DNA from: Singulisphaera sp. GP187
GTDB lineage: Bacteria; Planctomycetota; Planctomycetia; Isosphaerales; Isosphaeraceae
NCBI RefSeq assembly: GCF_900129635.1
Contig: NZ_FSRB01000001.1
Span: 1,279,501-1,343,500, forward strand
Direction: 5' to 3'
DNA length: 64,000 nt
The translations under genes and the position numbers were made by a program. Each line of letters opens with the position of its first letter. The stretch's first letter is position 1. The notes under the pieces were generated by a model. The model saw nothing but the letters and a program-made list of their open reading frames with translations. It was not told where the DNA came from and searched no databases. Below, in pieces: positions 56,108-64,000 of the stretch.

Positions 56108-58155
56108 ATGTCACGATCGCTTGGCGCTCTCATCCTTGCGGGTCTGCTCTGTACCGCGGTCGCGGTGTTGGCTGACGAGCCGAAGCCACCGATAACGGAT
56201 TTTGTGTCCAAGGCGCTCGCTCGTGAGATCATCGGCCCGCGCCAGACGCTGGTCGAAACGATCCGCGAATGCGAGTCGGCGATTCCGCGGATGCCTGCGG
56301 TCAAGAGCGTGGGCGAGTGGGAAAAAGCCGCCGAGCGGATGCGGTCGGATGCCCTGGCGCATGTCATCTTCCGGGGCGAGGCCGCGGCCTGGCGTAAGGC
56401 CAAAGCGAAGGTGGAGTGGCTCGGCACCATCGAAGGCGGCCCTGGTTATCGGATCAAGAAAGTTCGTTACGAAGCAGTCCCGGGACTCTGGATCCCCGGT
56501 TTGCTCTATGAGCCCGAAAACCTGGCGGGGAAGGTCCCGGTGGTCCTCAACGTCAATGGCCACGACGCTCAGGGGAAGGCGGCCGACTACAAGCAGGTCC
56601 GCTGCATCAACCTGGCCAAGCGGGGGATGCTCGCCTTGAACCTCGAATGGTTCGGAATGGGCCAGTTTCGTGACGGCAACTATCGTCACGACCTGATCAA
56701 CCACATCGACCTGTGCGGGGCAGGGGGGATCGCCACTCACTACCTGGCCATGAGCCGAGGGATCGACCTCCTGCTTTCGCTCGAGCACGCAGATCCGCAA
56801 CGGGTCGCCGTCACTGGCCTGTCGGGCGGGGGCTGGCAGACGATTTTCATCAGCGCCTTTGACAAACGCGTCACGTTGACCAACCCGGTGGCCGGTTATT
56901 CGAGCTTCCTCACGAGAACCGAGCACTTCTCCGATCTGGGCGACTCGGAGCAGACACCCTGCGACCTGGCCACCGTGACCGACTACGCCCAGATGACGGC
57001 GATGATGGCCCCGCGCGCCACCCTGCTCACGTTCAATGCCATGGATAACTGCTGCTTCGCCTCGGGGCATGCGCTCCCCCCTTGTTGGATGCCGCCACCC
57101 CGATCTTCCGACTCTACGGGCAGGAGTCGAAACTTCGTTCTCACATAAACACCGATCCGGGCACGCACAACTACCTGCGCGAGAATCGTGAGGCCTTCTA
57201 CGGGATGGTGGGGGATACTTTCTTCAAGGGGGACCCTACTTTCCGCGCCAAAGAGATCCCCTCCGACGCGGAAGTCAAGTCGGCCGAGACCCTCAACGTG
57301 CCGCTGCCGGACGGTAATTTGAGTTTGCAGAGCCTGGCTCTTCGTCTGAGCAAGCCCCTCCCCAACCGGGCTGAGCTTCCCGTGACAGACGCTCAAGGGG
57401 TGGCCCGCGCGTGGCGTGATGAGGGCCGAAACCGGCTTCGCGACGTCGTTCGAGCGCGGCGATACGAAACGAAAGCGTGGTCGATCGCGCGTGAGCAAGG
57501 CGATGGGTTCAAGGCGACCTCCTGGCGCGTCGAGGTCGGTGAATGGTCGGTACCGGTCGTTGAGCTGACGAAGGGCGATCCCGGCAAGACCGTCGTTCTG
57601 CTCGCCGATGACGGCCGTAAGGCGTCGGCGGCTGAGGCAAGAAAATGGCTGCACGCGGGCTATCGTGTGCTTGCGGTCGACCCGTTCGCTGTCGGGGAAG
57701 CGCGGGTCGCCGAGCGCGACGATCTGTTCGCCCTCATGCTCTCGGCCGTGGGCCATCGCCCGTTGGGCGTACAGGCTGGCCAGATCGCGGCGATTGCCCG
57801 CTGGGCGAAATCCGAACGTCCGGCCGAGTCATTGTCGCTGGCCGCGTCGGGCCCACGAACCGGCATGATGGCCCTGGTTGTCGCGGGCCTGGAAGAGGCC
57901 GCGATCGATGCCGTCGAGCTCCGCGCTCCGTTGGGAAGTCTCAAGGAGCTGATCGAGACGAAGCAGGAATACCGACTTTCTCCCGAGCTCTTCTGCTTTG
58001 GGCTGCTCGAGGAGTTTGACGTGGCCCAGCTCGCCGCCCTCATCGTCCCTCGGAAGCTGACGATCCGTGAACCGAACGAGCGCGCCAGGACGGAACTGGG
58101 GGGGCTCGGAGCGTGGTACAAAACCTGGGGAGCGGACTGGGAACCGGTTCATTGA
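56108..58155 (+). pseudogene. Secreted alpha/beta-hydrolase (acetyl xylan esterase-like), interrupted by a single-base frameshift
   Basis: Starts with a signal peptide (LGALILAGLLCTAVAVLA). The alpha/beta-hydrolase core has VPVVLNVNGHDAQGK (oxyanion strand) and the nucleophile elbow VAVTGLSGGGWQT. The first frame runs to a stop at 57146-57148, but protein-like sequence leaves it at the C-run 57076-57081: with one more C the reading becomes SGHALPPLLDAATPIFRLYG and continues uninterrupted (INTDPGTHNYLRENREAFYGMV with a candidate catalytic His) to 58155. Joined, ~682 residues, which fits planctomycete two-domain hydrolases of this kind. Both halves are well preserved, so a missing base in the assembly is as likely as a real mutation. 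Probably releases acyl groups from a polysaccharide. Confidence 0.85.
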
Positions 58156-58209
58156 CGGGAGAGTGTCCGATTCGGAAGCCTGGGAGGCCCGTCGTCCCTG
58201 GGACCTTGA

Positions 58210-58241
58210 GTCGCTGGATCTTGAAGGCGAGATCCAGCGAC
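58210..58241. terminator. Hairpin between convergent genes
   Basis: A perfect 12-bp stem (GTCGCTGGATCT at 58210-58221 with its complement at 58230-58241) and 8-nt loop, between the esterase and the convergent DUF1559 gene. Weak T content on both sides. Confidence 0.65.
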
Positions 58242-58257
58242 CCGGAGATGCCCTGGC

Positions 58258-59316
58258 TCAGAGTGCGTCGGAGCTCACGACTTCGCCGCCGTTGCGGGTG
58301 CCAACCGCCCACCATGCTTGCTGATTCACCGAATCCTTCATGAATCGAACCGAGCCGTCCGCCATGGTCATGTTCACGCCGCCCGAGTGCATGCTCGAGG
58401 GAGGAGCCGTGCCGAATTGGTCGACCGAATAGGTGTTCCAGCCGGCGTTGGTGCAGGACCGTGTGTTCGGACCCGAGAGGTGGTTGTACATGCCGTAGCT
58501 GACGTAGCTTGGGTAGCCGTAAAACCAGTCGCCTCGGCTGGTGGACAGCCCTGCCGTGGTGGGGGGCAGCGAGGCGCAATTGGCGATCATCGCCTGGGCC
58601 GAGGCCATGGTCGGGCTATTCGCCGCCGACGTCGTCTGGAACATCACTCGCTTCCATCCGTTCGGGTTGGAGCTTCCAGCCGTGACTGTGGCGGCATTGG
58701 AGTGGCCGGTGACCACCTCGCTGAAGAGAGCCGTGTTGCTCGTTCCATCAACGATCGACGCAAGTTTCACGACGCTTGCCGGGGTTCCCGAGGGGAGGGC
58801 TGCCCCGGTCACGCCCGTGGCAGGGACGAAGGTTCCGGAATAGCCCGTGAAATGGTACGGACCCCCCATATTTCCGACGTAGCTGCTCATGGAGACCATG
58901 CGCATGGGGGCGTCGCTCGGACAGAGCCACGAGCCGACCTGGGTATTGAACACCGTTGTGTTCATGTTGTATTGGCCACAACCACTGCCATTGCACTGGA
59001 CCGGGCCAACATTGTAGGCGTTCCACAAGGACACCTGCTCGATGAACGGCAAGAGGCTGAGGTGGCCGCTGGGACCCCATCCCCAATTGTCCACGGGGGA
59101 CGGATACATGACGCTCGGCGGGAAGGCGCTGTGGGTGCTTTCGTAATTGTGAAAGGCCAGCCCGATCTGTTTCAGGTTGTTCGTGCACTGCGACCGCCGG
59201 GCGGCCTCGCGAGCGGCTTGAACCGCCGGCAACAACAACGCGATCAGCACGGCGATGATTGCGATCACCACCAGCAATTCGATCAAAGTGAATCCACGAG
59301 GTTGCTTGAGACGCAT
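58258..59316 (-). CDS. DUF1559 protein with prepilin-type N-terminus (third copy in window)
   Basis: A 352-residue protein. Prepilin leader RLKQPRG before [22 protein letters not shown], then [30 protein letters not shown] and the family end [35 protein letters not shown]. The middle differs from the tandem pair at 32-36 kb ([42 protein letters not shown]), so it is a separate lineage. Exported by pseudopilin processing; function unknown. A small lipoprotein gene precedes it by 211 bp on the same strand. Confidence 0.95.
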   Translation of the reverse strand: MRLKQPRGFTLIELLVVIAIIAVLIALLLPAVQAAREAARRSQCTNNLKQIGLAFHNYESTHSAFPPSVMYPSPVDNWGWGPSGHLSLLPFIEQVSLWNAYNVGPVQCNGSGCGQYNMNTTVFNTQVGSWLCPSDAPMRMVSMSSYVGNMGGPYHFTGYSGTFVPATGVTGAALPSGTPASVVKLASIVDGTSNTALFSEVVTGHSNAATVTAGSSNPNGWKRVMFQTTSAANSPTMASAQAMIANCASLPPTTAGLSTSRGDWFYGYPSYVSYGMYNHLSGPNTRSCTNAGWNTYSVDQFGTAPPSSMHSGGVNMTMADGSVRFMKDSVNQQAWWAVGTRNGGEVVSSDAL

Positions 59317-59527
59317 CGACGATTTCCTCAGATTACTAGGGATGAGTCAGACGTGAGGTCGCGAGGAGCTTGATCACGGTCCGTATGACTTTGGAATTCG
59401 AGAGCGTCGTGCTACGGCGTAGTGGGACCGTTGATCTCACTCAAGAAGCGGAGAAGGTATAAGTCATGGTGAATGAAGGTCGGTGGGCAGGTGGGGGGCC
59501 TCAGGGCGTTACCGGCCGCTGCAAACC

Positions 59528-59713
59528 CTAACGCCTGGGGCCGGTATATGGTGGTGTGGGGGAGCGGCCGACGGGGGTGTCGATTTTGCCGTGGGCGTTC
59601 CCGTCGTGGCCTTTGGGCGCCATGGTCGTCGCGGGTGCCGAATCGCATCCCACGAACGTGCTCAGTACCAGCATCGACAGGAGCAGCACGGGAACGAACG
59701 AGCGGTGATGCAT
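59528..59713 (-). CDS. Small predicted lipoprotein
   Basis: A 61-residue protein with AGAGGA ~10 bp upstream. Signal peptide SFVPVLLLSMLVLSTFVG ends at Cys23 (lipobox STFVGC). The mature 39 residues are His/Gly/Pro/Thr-rich (APKGHDGNAHGKIDTPVGRSP) and likely unstructured. Its placement before a DUF1559 gene on the same strand suggests co-expression, as with the lipoprotein near copy 2. Function unknown. Confidence 0.78.
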   Translation of the reverse strand: MHHRSFVPVLLLSMLVLSTFVGCDSAPATTMAPKGHDGNAHGKIDTPVGRSPTPPYTGPRR

Positions 59714-60566
59714 GAATTTGATTCCTCTGATGCGTGCGTAGCACTGCGGCCGTTATCACTTCATCGAACCGAAATCATCCGATGCAAAGACACTCCGTCC
59801 TCGATCGGTTCAGCTCGATTGCGTTGCGAGGGGCGTTCGGAATCCCCCCGGAAAGTCCTGGAAGGCAAGGAAGAATGAGTCGATCGCAGTCGGAAATTCT
59901 GCTACACGTATTTTTGCTTAAGTTGGGTTTGTGGGGGCGATTGATGTTAATAATTCTGTGGACTAATTTTGAATTATCAGTAAATTTATTGAGAAATGAA
60001 TGAATTTAATTGCATTGCGATTAATGAATTTGTGTCGAATCGATGATTTAACTTGCAGTGGGGGGGGGTGGGCAAGTGGAATGGGGAGAAAGCAAATGCA
60101 ATGCCGGACCGTAATTGTTGCGAGCGGCCCGACGCGTTCCATCGCGCGTTTCCCCACGCGTTCGGGCGACGACGTGGCCGGAAGGTCGGGTGCCACTGGC
60201 CTCAACATGGGGCGTGCCGAGAAAGGGCGGTGGTCGTGGCGTACTCAAAATCGAATCCGGAATTGTTGGTGAGCCGGGATCCGATGCTCACTCCTAAAGC
60301 ACTAGGTGCGTCCACCTGAGCGGGGTCGAAGTTCGAGACCACCCTGTGTCACACCGTTGTGGAGCGACCTGGGCACGTGGCAAAATCCCAGAGCCGGGCT
60401 TAAGGACGGCCTCGCTGTGACACGCAGCGAGGCTCCACACATCGATCGACACCGGAAGTCTTCCTGAAATTCGTCATGAACGGAACGTCGGTGTGCCGAT
60501 CCTGGAGATGACAGACGGATCTGTACTTGGGACGCGAGGCGCCCGGTTCTCCGAGGACGGTTCCGG
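59714..60566. other. Intergenic region with an AT-rich patch
   Basis: About 850 bp without a supported gene. 59930-60055 is strikingly AT-rich against the GC-rich surroundings and is followed by a G9 run (60060-60068). A 9-bp hairpin (60409-60417 with 60425-60433) lies further on. It should contain the lipoprotein/DUF1559 promoter and the porin promoter. Confidence 0.5.
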
Positions 60567-62183
60567 ATGCGTCGGATGCTCGCCCGCTGCTCGATAGGCT
60601 TTTGGCTCACCGTTCTGGGAGGGACGCAATGGGTCGGGGGCTCGGTTCGCGCCGAACTGCCCGCGTCCCCCGCACCGGGCTCCCCGACATCCGCGGTTGA
60701 GGAGCGACTCCGACGACTCGAGGAGGTCAACGCCCGCCTGCTCGAGCGGCTCGACCGCGACCGCGATGAGTCGGCCCAACGGTATCGTGCGCTGGAGAAC
60801 CGCTACCTTGAGCTCCAACGCAGGATGGGGGAGCCACTCCCCACTCCTACTCCCAGCCCCGAGGCTGGCGTTCCGGCGGCGGTGGGCGAAGCGACGGCCC
60901 GGCGGTCGCACCTTGGCCGGCCCGGTGAGTTGGGCAAGGCTTCGGAAGGCCGCGAACTCCCCTTGAAAGCACGATTTGCCGATGGGTTCCAGCTCGCGTC
61001 GAAGGACGAGGAATTCGACCTCCGGTTCCACGTCCTCAACCAGACCGACTCCGAGATTTTCGCTCCCAATGACCGCACGTTCGGCAAGAGCGGGCTGTAC
61101 ATTCCTCGGGTCCGGCTTTATCTCGAGGGCCGGCTGACCCGGCTCTGGGACTACGAGGTCTCGCTCCAGCGTAGCCTCGAGGGGTCTTGGGACCTCCTCG
61201 ACGGCAACCTGAACTTCCACCCGTCGGACGCGTTTCAGGTGAAGTTTGGCCGACAACTGGTCCCGTACAGCTACGACTGGTTTGACCACCTCGAGCAATA
61301 CTTCATCACACCCGAGCGCGCGCTCTTTCCACTCAACTTCGGCCTCTCGCGTCAGGCCGGCTTGATGGGCTGGGGACATGCTCGGGAAGGGAAGCTCGAT
61401 TGGGCCCTTGGCGTGTTCAATGGGCACCTCACCGGGCTGGCCGACAACAACCCGAATCTCGAGGGGGTCGGCTACCTGAACTTCCGGCCATTCCTGAACT
61501 CGGAACGGTTCCCCGCCCTCCACCACCTGAACGTCGGCGCATCGGGCTCGATCGGCGAGATCACACGAAGCGAGACCCCTCTGCCAATGAGGACCTCCGT
61601 GCAGTCGTCCGATAACGACGAGGCGGCCGAAGACGCCACGGCCGTCTTCCTCGTTTTCAACGAGGGGGCCGTCTACCAGGGAGCCCGCCAATTCGCGGCC
61701 ATCCACCTGGCTTATTACTACCGCAGTCTCTCGTTCGAGTCGGAGTGGAATATCGGCCGGTTCCAGATGACTCGACCTGGCCTGGGGAGTAAGCCGGAGA
61801 TCCCGGTCGGCGGCTTTCACGCGGCCGTCTCCTATTTTCTGACCGGCGAGCAGATCGAACGGCGGTCGGCCGTTCAACCGCTCAGGCCGTTTCAGCCCCT
61901 CAAGGGCGAGTGGGGGCTTGGTGCTTTCGAGCCGTTTCTTCGCTACAGTCACTTGAACCTGGGCGCGAACCTCTTCACCGAGGGACTGGCCGAGGGCAAC
62001 CTCTGGTCCAACGACGCGGGCATGATCGACCTGGGGATGAACTGGTATCCGAACCGCTGGGTTAAGTTCTACCTCACCTGGCAGCACGCGATGTTCGGGT
62101 CACCCGTTCTGATCAACGAAGCGAAGAATACCTTTGGGAGTGATATGGACCTGTTCTGGCTTCGCGGACAGGTCTACTTCTGA
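60567..62183 (+). CDS. Phosphate-selective porin (OprP/OprO family)
   Basis: A 538-residue outer-membrane protein. Signal peptide ~1-29, then a coiled-coil segment at ~42-88 (SAVEERLRRLEEVNARLLERLDRDRDE) that would form a periplasmic trimer stalk, a Pro/Ser linker, and a 16-strand-type barrel from ~130. Strand-like stretches include FDLRFHVLNQTDSEIF, IPRVRLYLEGRLTRLWDYEVSLQ, QVKFGRQLVPYSYDWF and the C-terminal DLFWLRGQVYF, ending in the aromatic Phe needed for BAM recognition. The family takes up phosphate or polyphosphate; the narrow specificity cannot be read here. Confidence 0.9.
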   Translation: MRRMLARCSIGFWLTVLGGTQWVGGSVRAELPASPAPGSPTSAVEERLRRLEEVNARLLERLDRDRDESAQRYRALENRYLELQRRMGEPLPTPTPSPEAGVPAAVGEATARRSHLGRPGELGKASEGRELPLKARFADGFQLASKDEEFDLRFHVLNQTDSEIFAPNDRTFGKSGLYIPRVRLYLEGRLTRLWDYEVSLQRSLEGSWDLLDGNLNFHPSDAFQVKFGRQLVPYSYDWFDHLEQYFITPERALFPLNFGLSRQAGLMGWGHAREGKLDWALGVFNGHLTGLADNNPNLEGVGYLNFRPFLNSERFPALHHLNVGASGSIGEITRSETPLPMRTSVQSSDNDEAAEDATAVFLVFNEGAVYQGARQFAAIHLAYYYRSLSFESEWNIGRFQMTRPGLGSKPEIPVGGFHAAVSYFLTGEQIERRSAVQPLRPFQPLKGEWGLGAFEPFLRYSHLNLGANLFTEGLAEGNLWSNDAGMIDLGMNWYPNRWVKFYLTWQHAMFGSPVLINEAKNTFGSDMDLFWLRGQVYF

Positions 62184-62281
62184 GGAAAAGTCGATACGAC
62201 CAAAGATCGTGCGACCGCGGTTCGCGTGAGGAATTGAAGCTGAGCCCATCGTCGCGGACATCACAAATCGAAGAGGACGAC

Positions 62282-63019
62282 ATGACAGACCGGCCGGGCA
62301 TTCCCGGGCCCGACGGGGACAATCGCCAAGAGGCCGAAGAGTTCCTTCGCCGGATGGTGGGCTCCCTGGTCGTGGCCAAGGTGCGACAGCTTCGATCAGA
62401 GGGCCTCGACGACGAGGCGATTCAGAGTGCTGTCCTGGCTTTCGCCCTCGATCGGGCATCCGGGATCAGCGCATTCGAGCGCGATCGGGAGCGGCTGATT
62501 TCCTGGATTGAGCGGGCGCTTGAGGACGCTCTGGCCGAACCCTGGCCGGATGACTTTGCGGAGCCGCTTCGCCGGATCACCGATCGCGTTGAGGGCGAGC
62601 CGATCCTGCTGGCCGATGGTGAAGCCTGGACCTTCCCCCGGCTCGACCTCGAGAAGGCGCCGCGAATCCTGGCCGATGGCAGCATCGACCTTCAATATCC
62701 CTGGATCCAGGACCCGGACGGCATCGATCTCCTCACCGAGTTGATCTGGATCGACCACGGGATCTCCGACCCGAGCACGGTACTCTCCCACCTGATGACT
62801 GCGGGCACGCTTCTGTTGCGGCGCAATTACAGTCTGACGGAGACGGAGTGTCGCCAGTTGATGCCGATCGATCCGGAAAACCCGGAGTGCGTCGGCGCCT
62901 TGATCGCTCGGCCTCCCGAGGAGATCCGGACCGGCTTGACCGAGGGGATCGTCACGGCACTCCTGACGTTGCTCGCCCCCGTCATTGCGGAAATCCGCAA
63001 GGATAACGTCGAGGAATGA
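62282..63019 (+). CDS. Hypothetical soluble protein
   Basis: Start at ATG 62282 with GAGG ~6 bp upstream; 245 residues, acidic, no signal or TM. The N-terminal half is helical (AEEFLRRMVGSLVVAKVRQLRSEGLDDEAIQSAVLAFALDRA, in sequence), with Arg/Glu-rich amphipathic helices. A second half has EGEPILLADGEAWTFPRLDLE and LIWIDHGISDPSTVLSHLMTAGTLLLRRNYSLTETE in sequence. It follows the porin gene by 98 bp on the same strand. Family not recognised. Confidence 0.75.
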   Translation: MTDRPGIPGPDGDNRQEAEEFLRRMVGSLVVAKVRQLRSEGLDDEAIQSAVLAFALDRASGISAFERDRERLISWIERALEDALAEPWPDDFAEPLRRITDRVEGEPILLADGEAWTFPRLDLEKAPRILADGSIDLQYPWIQDPDGIDLLTELIWIDHGISDPSTVLSHLMTAGTLLLRRNYSLTETECRQLMPIDPENPECVGALIARPPEEIRTGLTEGIVTALLTLLAPVIAEIRKDNVEE

Positions 63020-63073
63020 GGTCGAGTGGTGGCTCGCCTGGTTCATTTTCCTACGGCCGTTAGAACGACCCGT

Positions 63074-63457
63074 TCAGCCGACGCTTCGGCCCAGGGCCAT
63101 GCCTGCGATCACGGCCACGAGGCCGGCCACGGCGCTCCCTAAGAAGTAGGAGCAGGCACGGAGCAGTTCCCCCCGCTCCCAGAGGAGCATCGATTCCATC
63201 ATGTATGAGGAAAAGGTTGTGTAACCGCCGAGGAATCCGGTCACGATGAGGAGACGGAGGCGAGGGGAGGGGAGCCAGCGTTCGAGCGCCATCGCCAGGA
63301 AGCCGATGGCGAACGAACCGCTGACGTTGATCACGAATGTCCCCCAAGGGAAGTGGTGGCCGGCCCAATTCCGGACCCAGATTCCGACAAAATGACGGGC
63401 ATTGACCCCGAGGGCGCCCCCCACCGTCAGGACCAGAATGGTCGCCCAGCGTTCCAA
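63074..63457 (-). CDS. crcB: Fluoride ion channel CrcB/Fluc
   Basis: Start set at TTG 63457 because AAAGGAG stands 8 bp upstream and the protein then has the family length (127 residues); the longer frame adds 27 residues with no hydrophobic content. Four TM helices. Family marks: LVLTVGGALGVNARH (G-G-x-x-G-x-x-x-R), WGTFVINVSGSFAIGFL with the central N-x-x-G-x-F motif, and GFLGGYTTFSSYMME with the Phe-box and sodium-site T-T-F-S. It exports fluoride as a dual-topology dimer. A gene 82 bp upstream on the same strand encodes a DtxR-type regulator. No fluoride riboswitch is evident in that gap. Confidence 0.93.
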   Translation of the reverse strand: MERWATILVLTVGGALGVNARHFVGIWVRNWAGHHFPWGTFVINVSGSFAIGFLAMALERWLPSPRLRLLIVTGFLGGYTTFSSYMMESMLLWERGELLRACSYFLGSAVAGLVAVIAGMALGRSVG

Positions 63458-63538
63458 CAGGCACGCTCCTTTATTCAATACGCGGCTTGCTTTTGCTTGG
63501 CTCGGTGGAGTCCGGCGATCGCGTGCGTGACTCACCAC

Positions 63539-64000
63539 TTAAAGGGCGGCTTGGGGGGCGACCAGGACCTTCGCGGCGGCGTCGTGGCCCAGGGCCACCG
63601 AGCGATTCTCGAGGCGAATGACCAAAGCACCCGCCTCGGGCCGGTTCTCGGCCAACTCGCCGAGGGCGTGCAGGTCCAGGCCACACTCGGTCAGGTAGCG
63701 GAGGAAGGCGGGATCCTGATCGACGACCCGGACGACCCGGAACTGCTGGCCGCGGGGGAGACGGGCCAATGGGATCCCCTCCGGTTCCTTGAGCGAGCCA
63801 TCGGCGCTCGGAATCGGGTCGCCGTGGGGGTCGACGCTCGGGTGCCCGAGGAAGGCGTCGATGCGGTCGATGAGGCGTTCGGAGGCGGCGTGCTCCATAT
63901 GCTCGGCCTCCTCGTGAACCTCGTCCCAGGGCATTTTCAAGGTTTCGACGAGGAACAGTTCGAGCAGGCGATGGCGGCGGATGACCTTCATCGCGAGCCG
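63539..64000 (-). CDS. DtxR/MntR-type metal-dependent regulator, 5' end outside window
   Basis: The frame is open at the right edge (R-L-A before the internal Met at 63991), so the winged-helix DNA-binding domain lies beyond the window. What is present is the dimerisation domain (VIRRHRLLELFLVETLKMPWDEVHEEAEHMEHAASERLIDRID in sequence), with metal-ligand Glu and His residues in HEEAEHMEH. Next come a conserved HPSVDPHGDPIP turn and a C-terminal FeoA/SH3-like domain (IPLARLPRGQQFRVVRVVDQDPAFLRYL, LENRSVALGHDAAAKVLV). It senses Fe2+ or Mn2+ and represses uptake genes. It precedes crcB on the same strand. Confidence 0.92.
   Translation of the reverse strand, partial: RLAMKVIRRHRLLELFLVETLKMPWDEVHEEAEHMEHAASERLIDRIDAFLGHPSVDPHGDPIPSADGSLKEPEGIPLARLPRGQQFRVVRVVDQDPAFLRYLTECGLDLHALGELAENRPEAGALVIRLENRSVALGHDAAAKVLVAPQAAL

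Noticed and set aside
60474..62087. 537-codon frame antisense to the porin gene
   Set aside because: Porin frame has signal peptide, coiled coil, strand pattern and C-terminal Phe; the antisense is a composition artefact.
63458..63538. Possible fluoride riboswitch before crcB
   Set aside because: The 81-nt gap shows neither the conserved pseudoknot loops nor the usual stems; it also lies inside an apparent operon with the upstream regulator.

Overview
The window is GC-rich bacterial chromosome that reads as planctomycete, most likely Isosphaeraceae-like. This is inferred from gene content: a PSD1 (DUF1549/DUF1553, cytochrome-c-like) plus DUF1501 gene pair, three DUF1559 proteins with prepilin-type N-termini, a TIGR03067 protein, the C-terminus of a Pirellula-type heme-binding dehydrogenase, ECF sigma regulation, and GC-rich palindromic repeats between genes. 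I saw no rRNA, tRNA or CRISPR array.

Layout. 0-7 kb: tail of a heme-binding dehydrogenase, an ECF sigma factor coupled to a membrane protein, rplM-rpsI with promoter and terminator, a small lipoprotein, a membrane protein, and a GH13 branching-enzyme-like gene carrying two in-frame stops. 7-9.3 kb: an accessory patch with a VapBC-type toxin-antitoxin pair, a long hairpin, a hypothetical gene and a decayed tyrosine recombinase with an internal duplication. 9.3-16 kb: DUF1501/PSD1 operon, a TIGR03067 protein and a possible transposase remnant. 16-24 kb: K+ channel, orphan RbsB-RbsC, a frameshifted uvrA overlapping rtcB. 24-31.6 kb: SGNH-like protein, recQ, small protein, VOC and EVE proteins, MFS exporter. 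31.7-36.7 kb: a tandem duplication of a roughly 2.5-kb DUF1559 unit, the second copy carrying an extra lipoprotein gene. 36.9-43.6 kb: enolase-superfamily enzyme, a repeat patch with a 159-bp MITE-like element, alaS, an HtrA-like protease. 44-56 kb: two copies of an ExbB-ExbD-ExbD-X gene set in opposite orientation, flanking trmB-like, a secreted propeller protein, hisE, mnmA, an ABM-fold protein and a glycosyltransferase-GtrA fusion. 56-64 kb: a frameshifted esterase-like hydrolase, a third DUF1559 gene with a lipoprotein, a porin, a hypothetical protein, crcB and a partial DtxR/MntR-type regulator.

The best candidate for an undescribed system is the repeated four-gene set ExbB / ExbD type 1 / ExbD type 2 / protein X. 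Both copies (44161-47024 and 55768-53173) keep the same order and the same two ExbD subtypes. In both, the fourth gene encodes a membrane-anchored protein with a recognisable shared domain (W-x-HP-xx-Y-x-G, then a conserved E-A-W segment). I read it as an ion-motive-force motor with a heterodimeric ExbD arm and a dedicated fourth subunit; its function is unknown.

Three otherwise well-conserved genes are interrupted. The branching enzyme has TGA where Gly and TAG where Trp are expected. uvrA and the esterase each lack one base in a homopolymer run. The homopolymer cases may be assembly errors and should be checked before being called pseudogenes.
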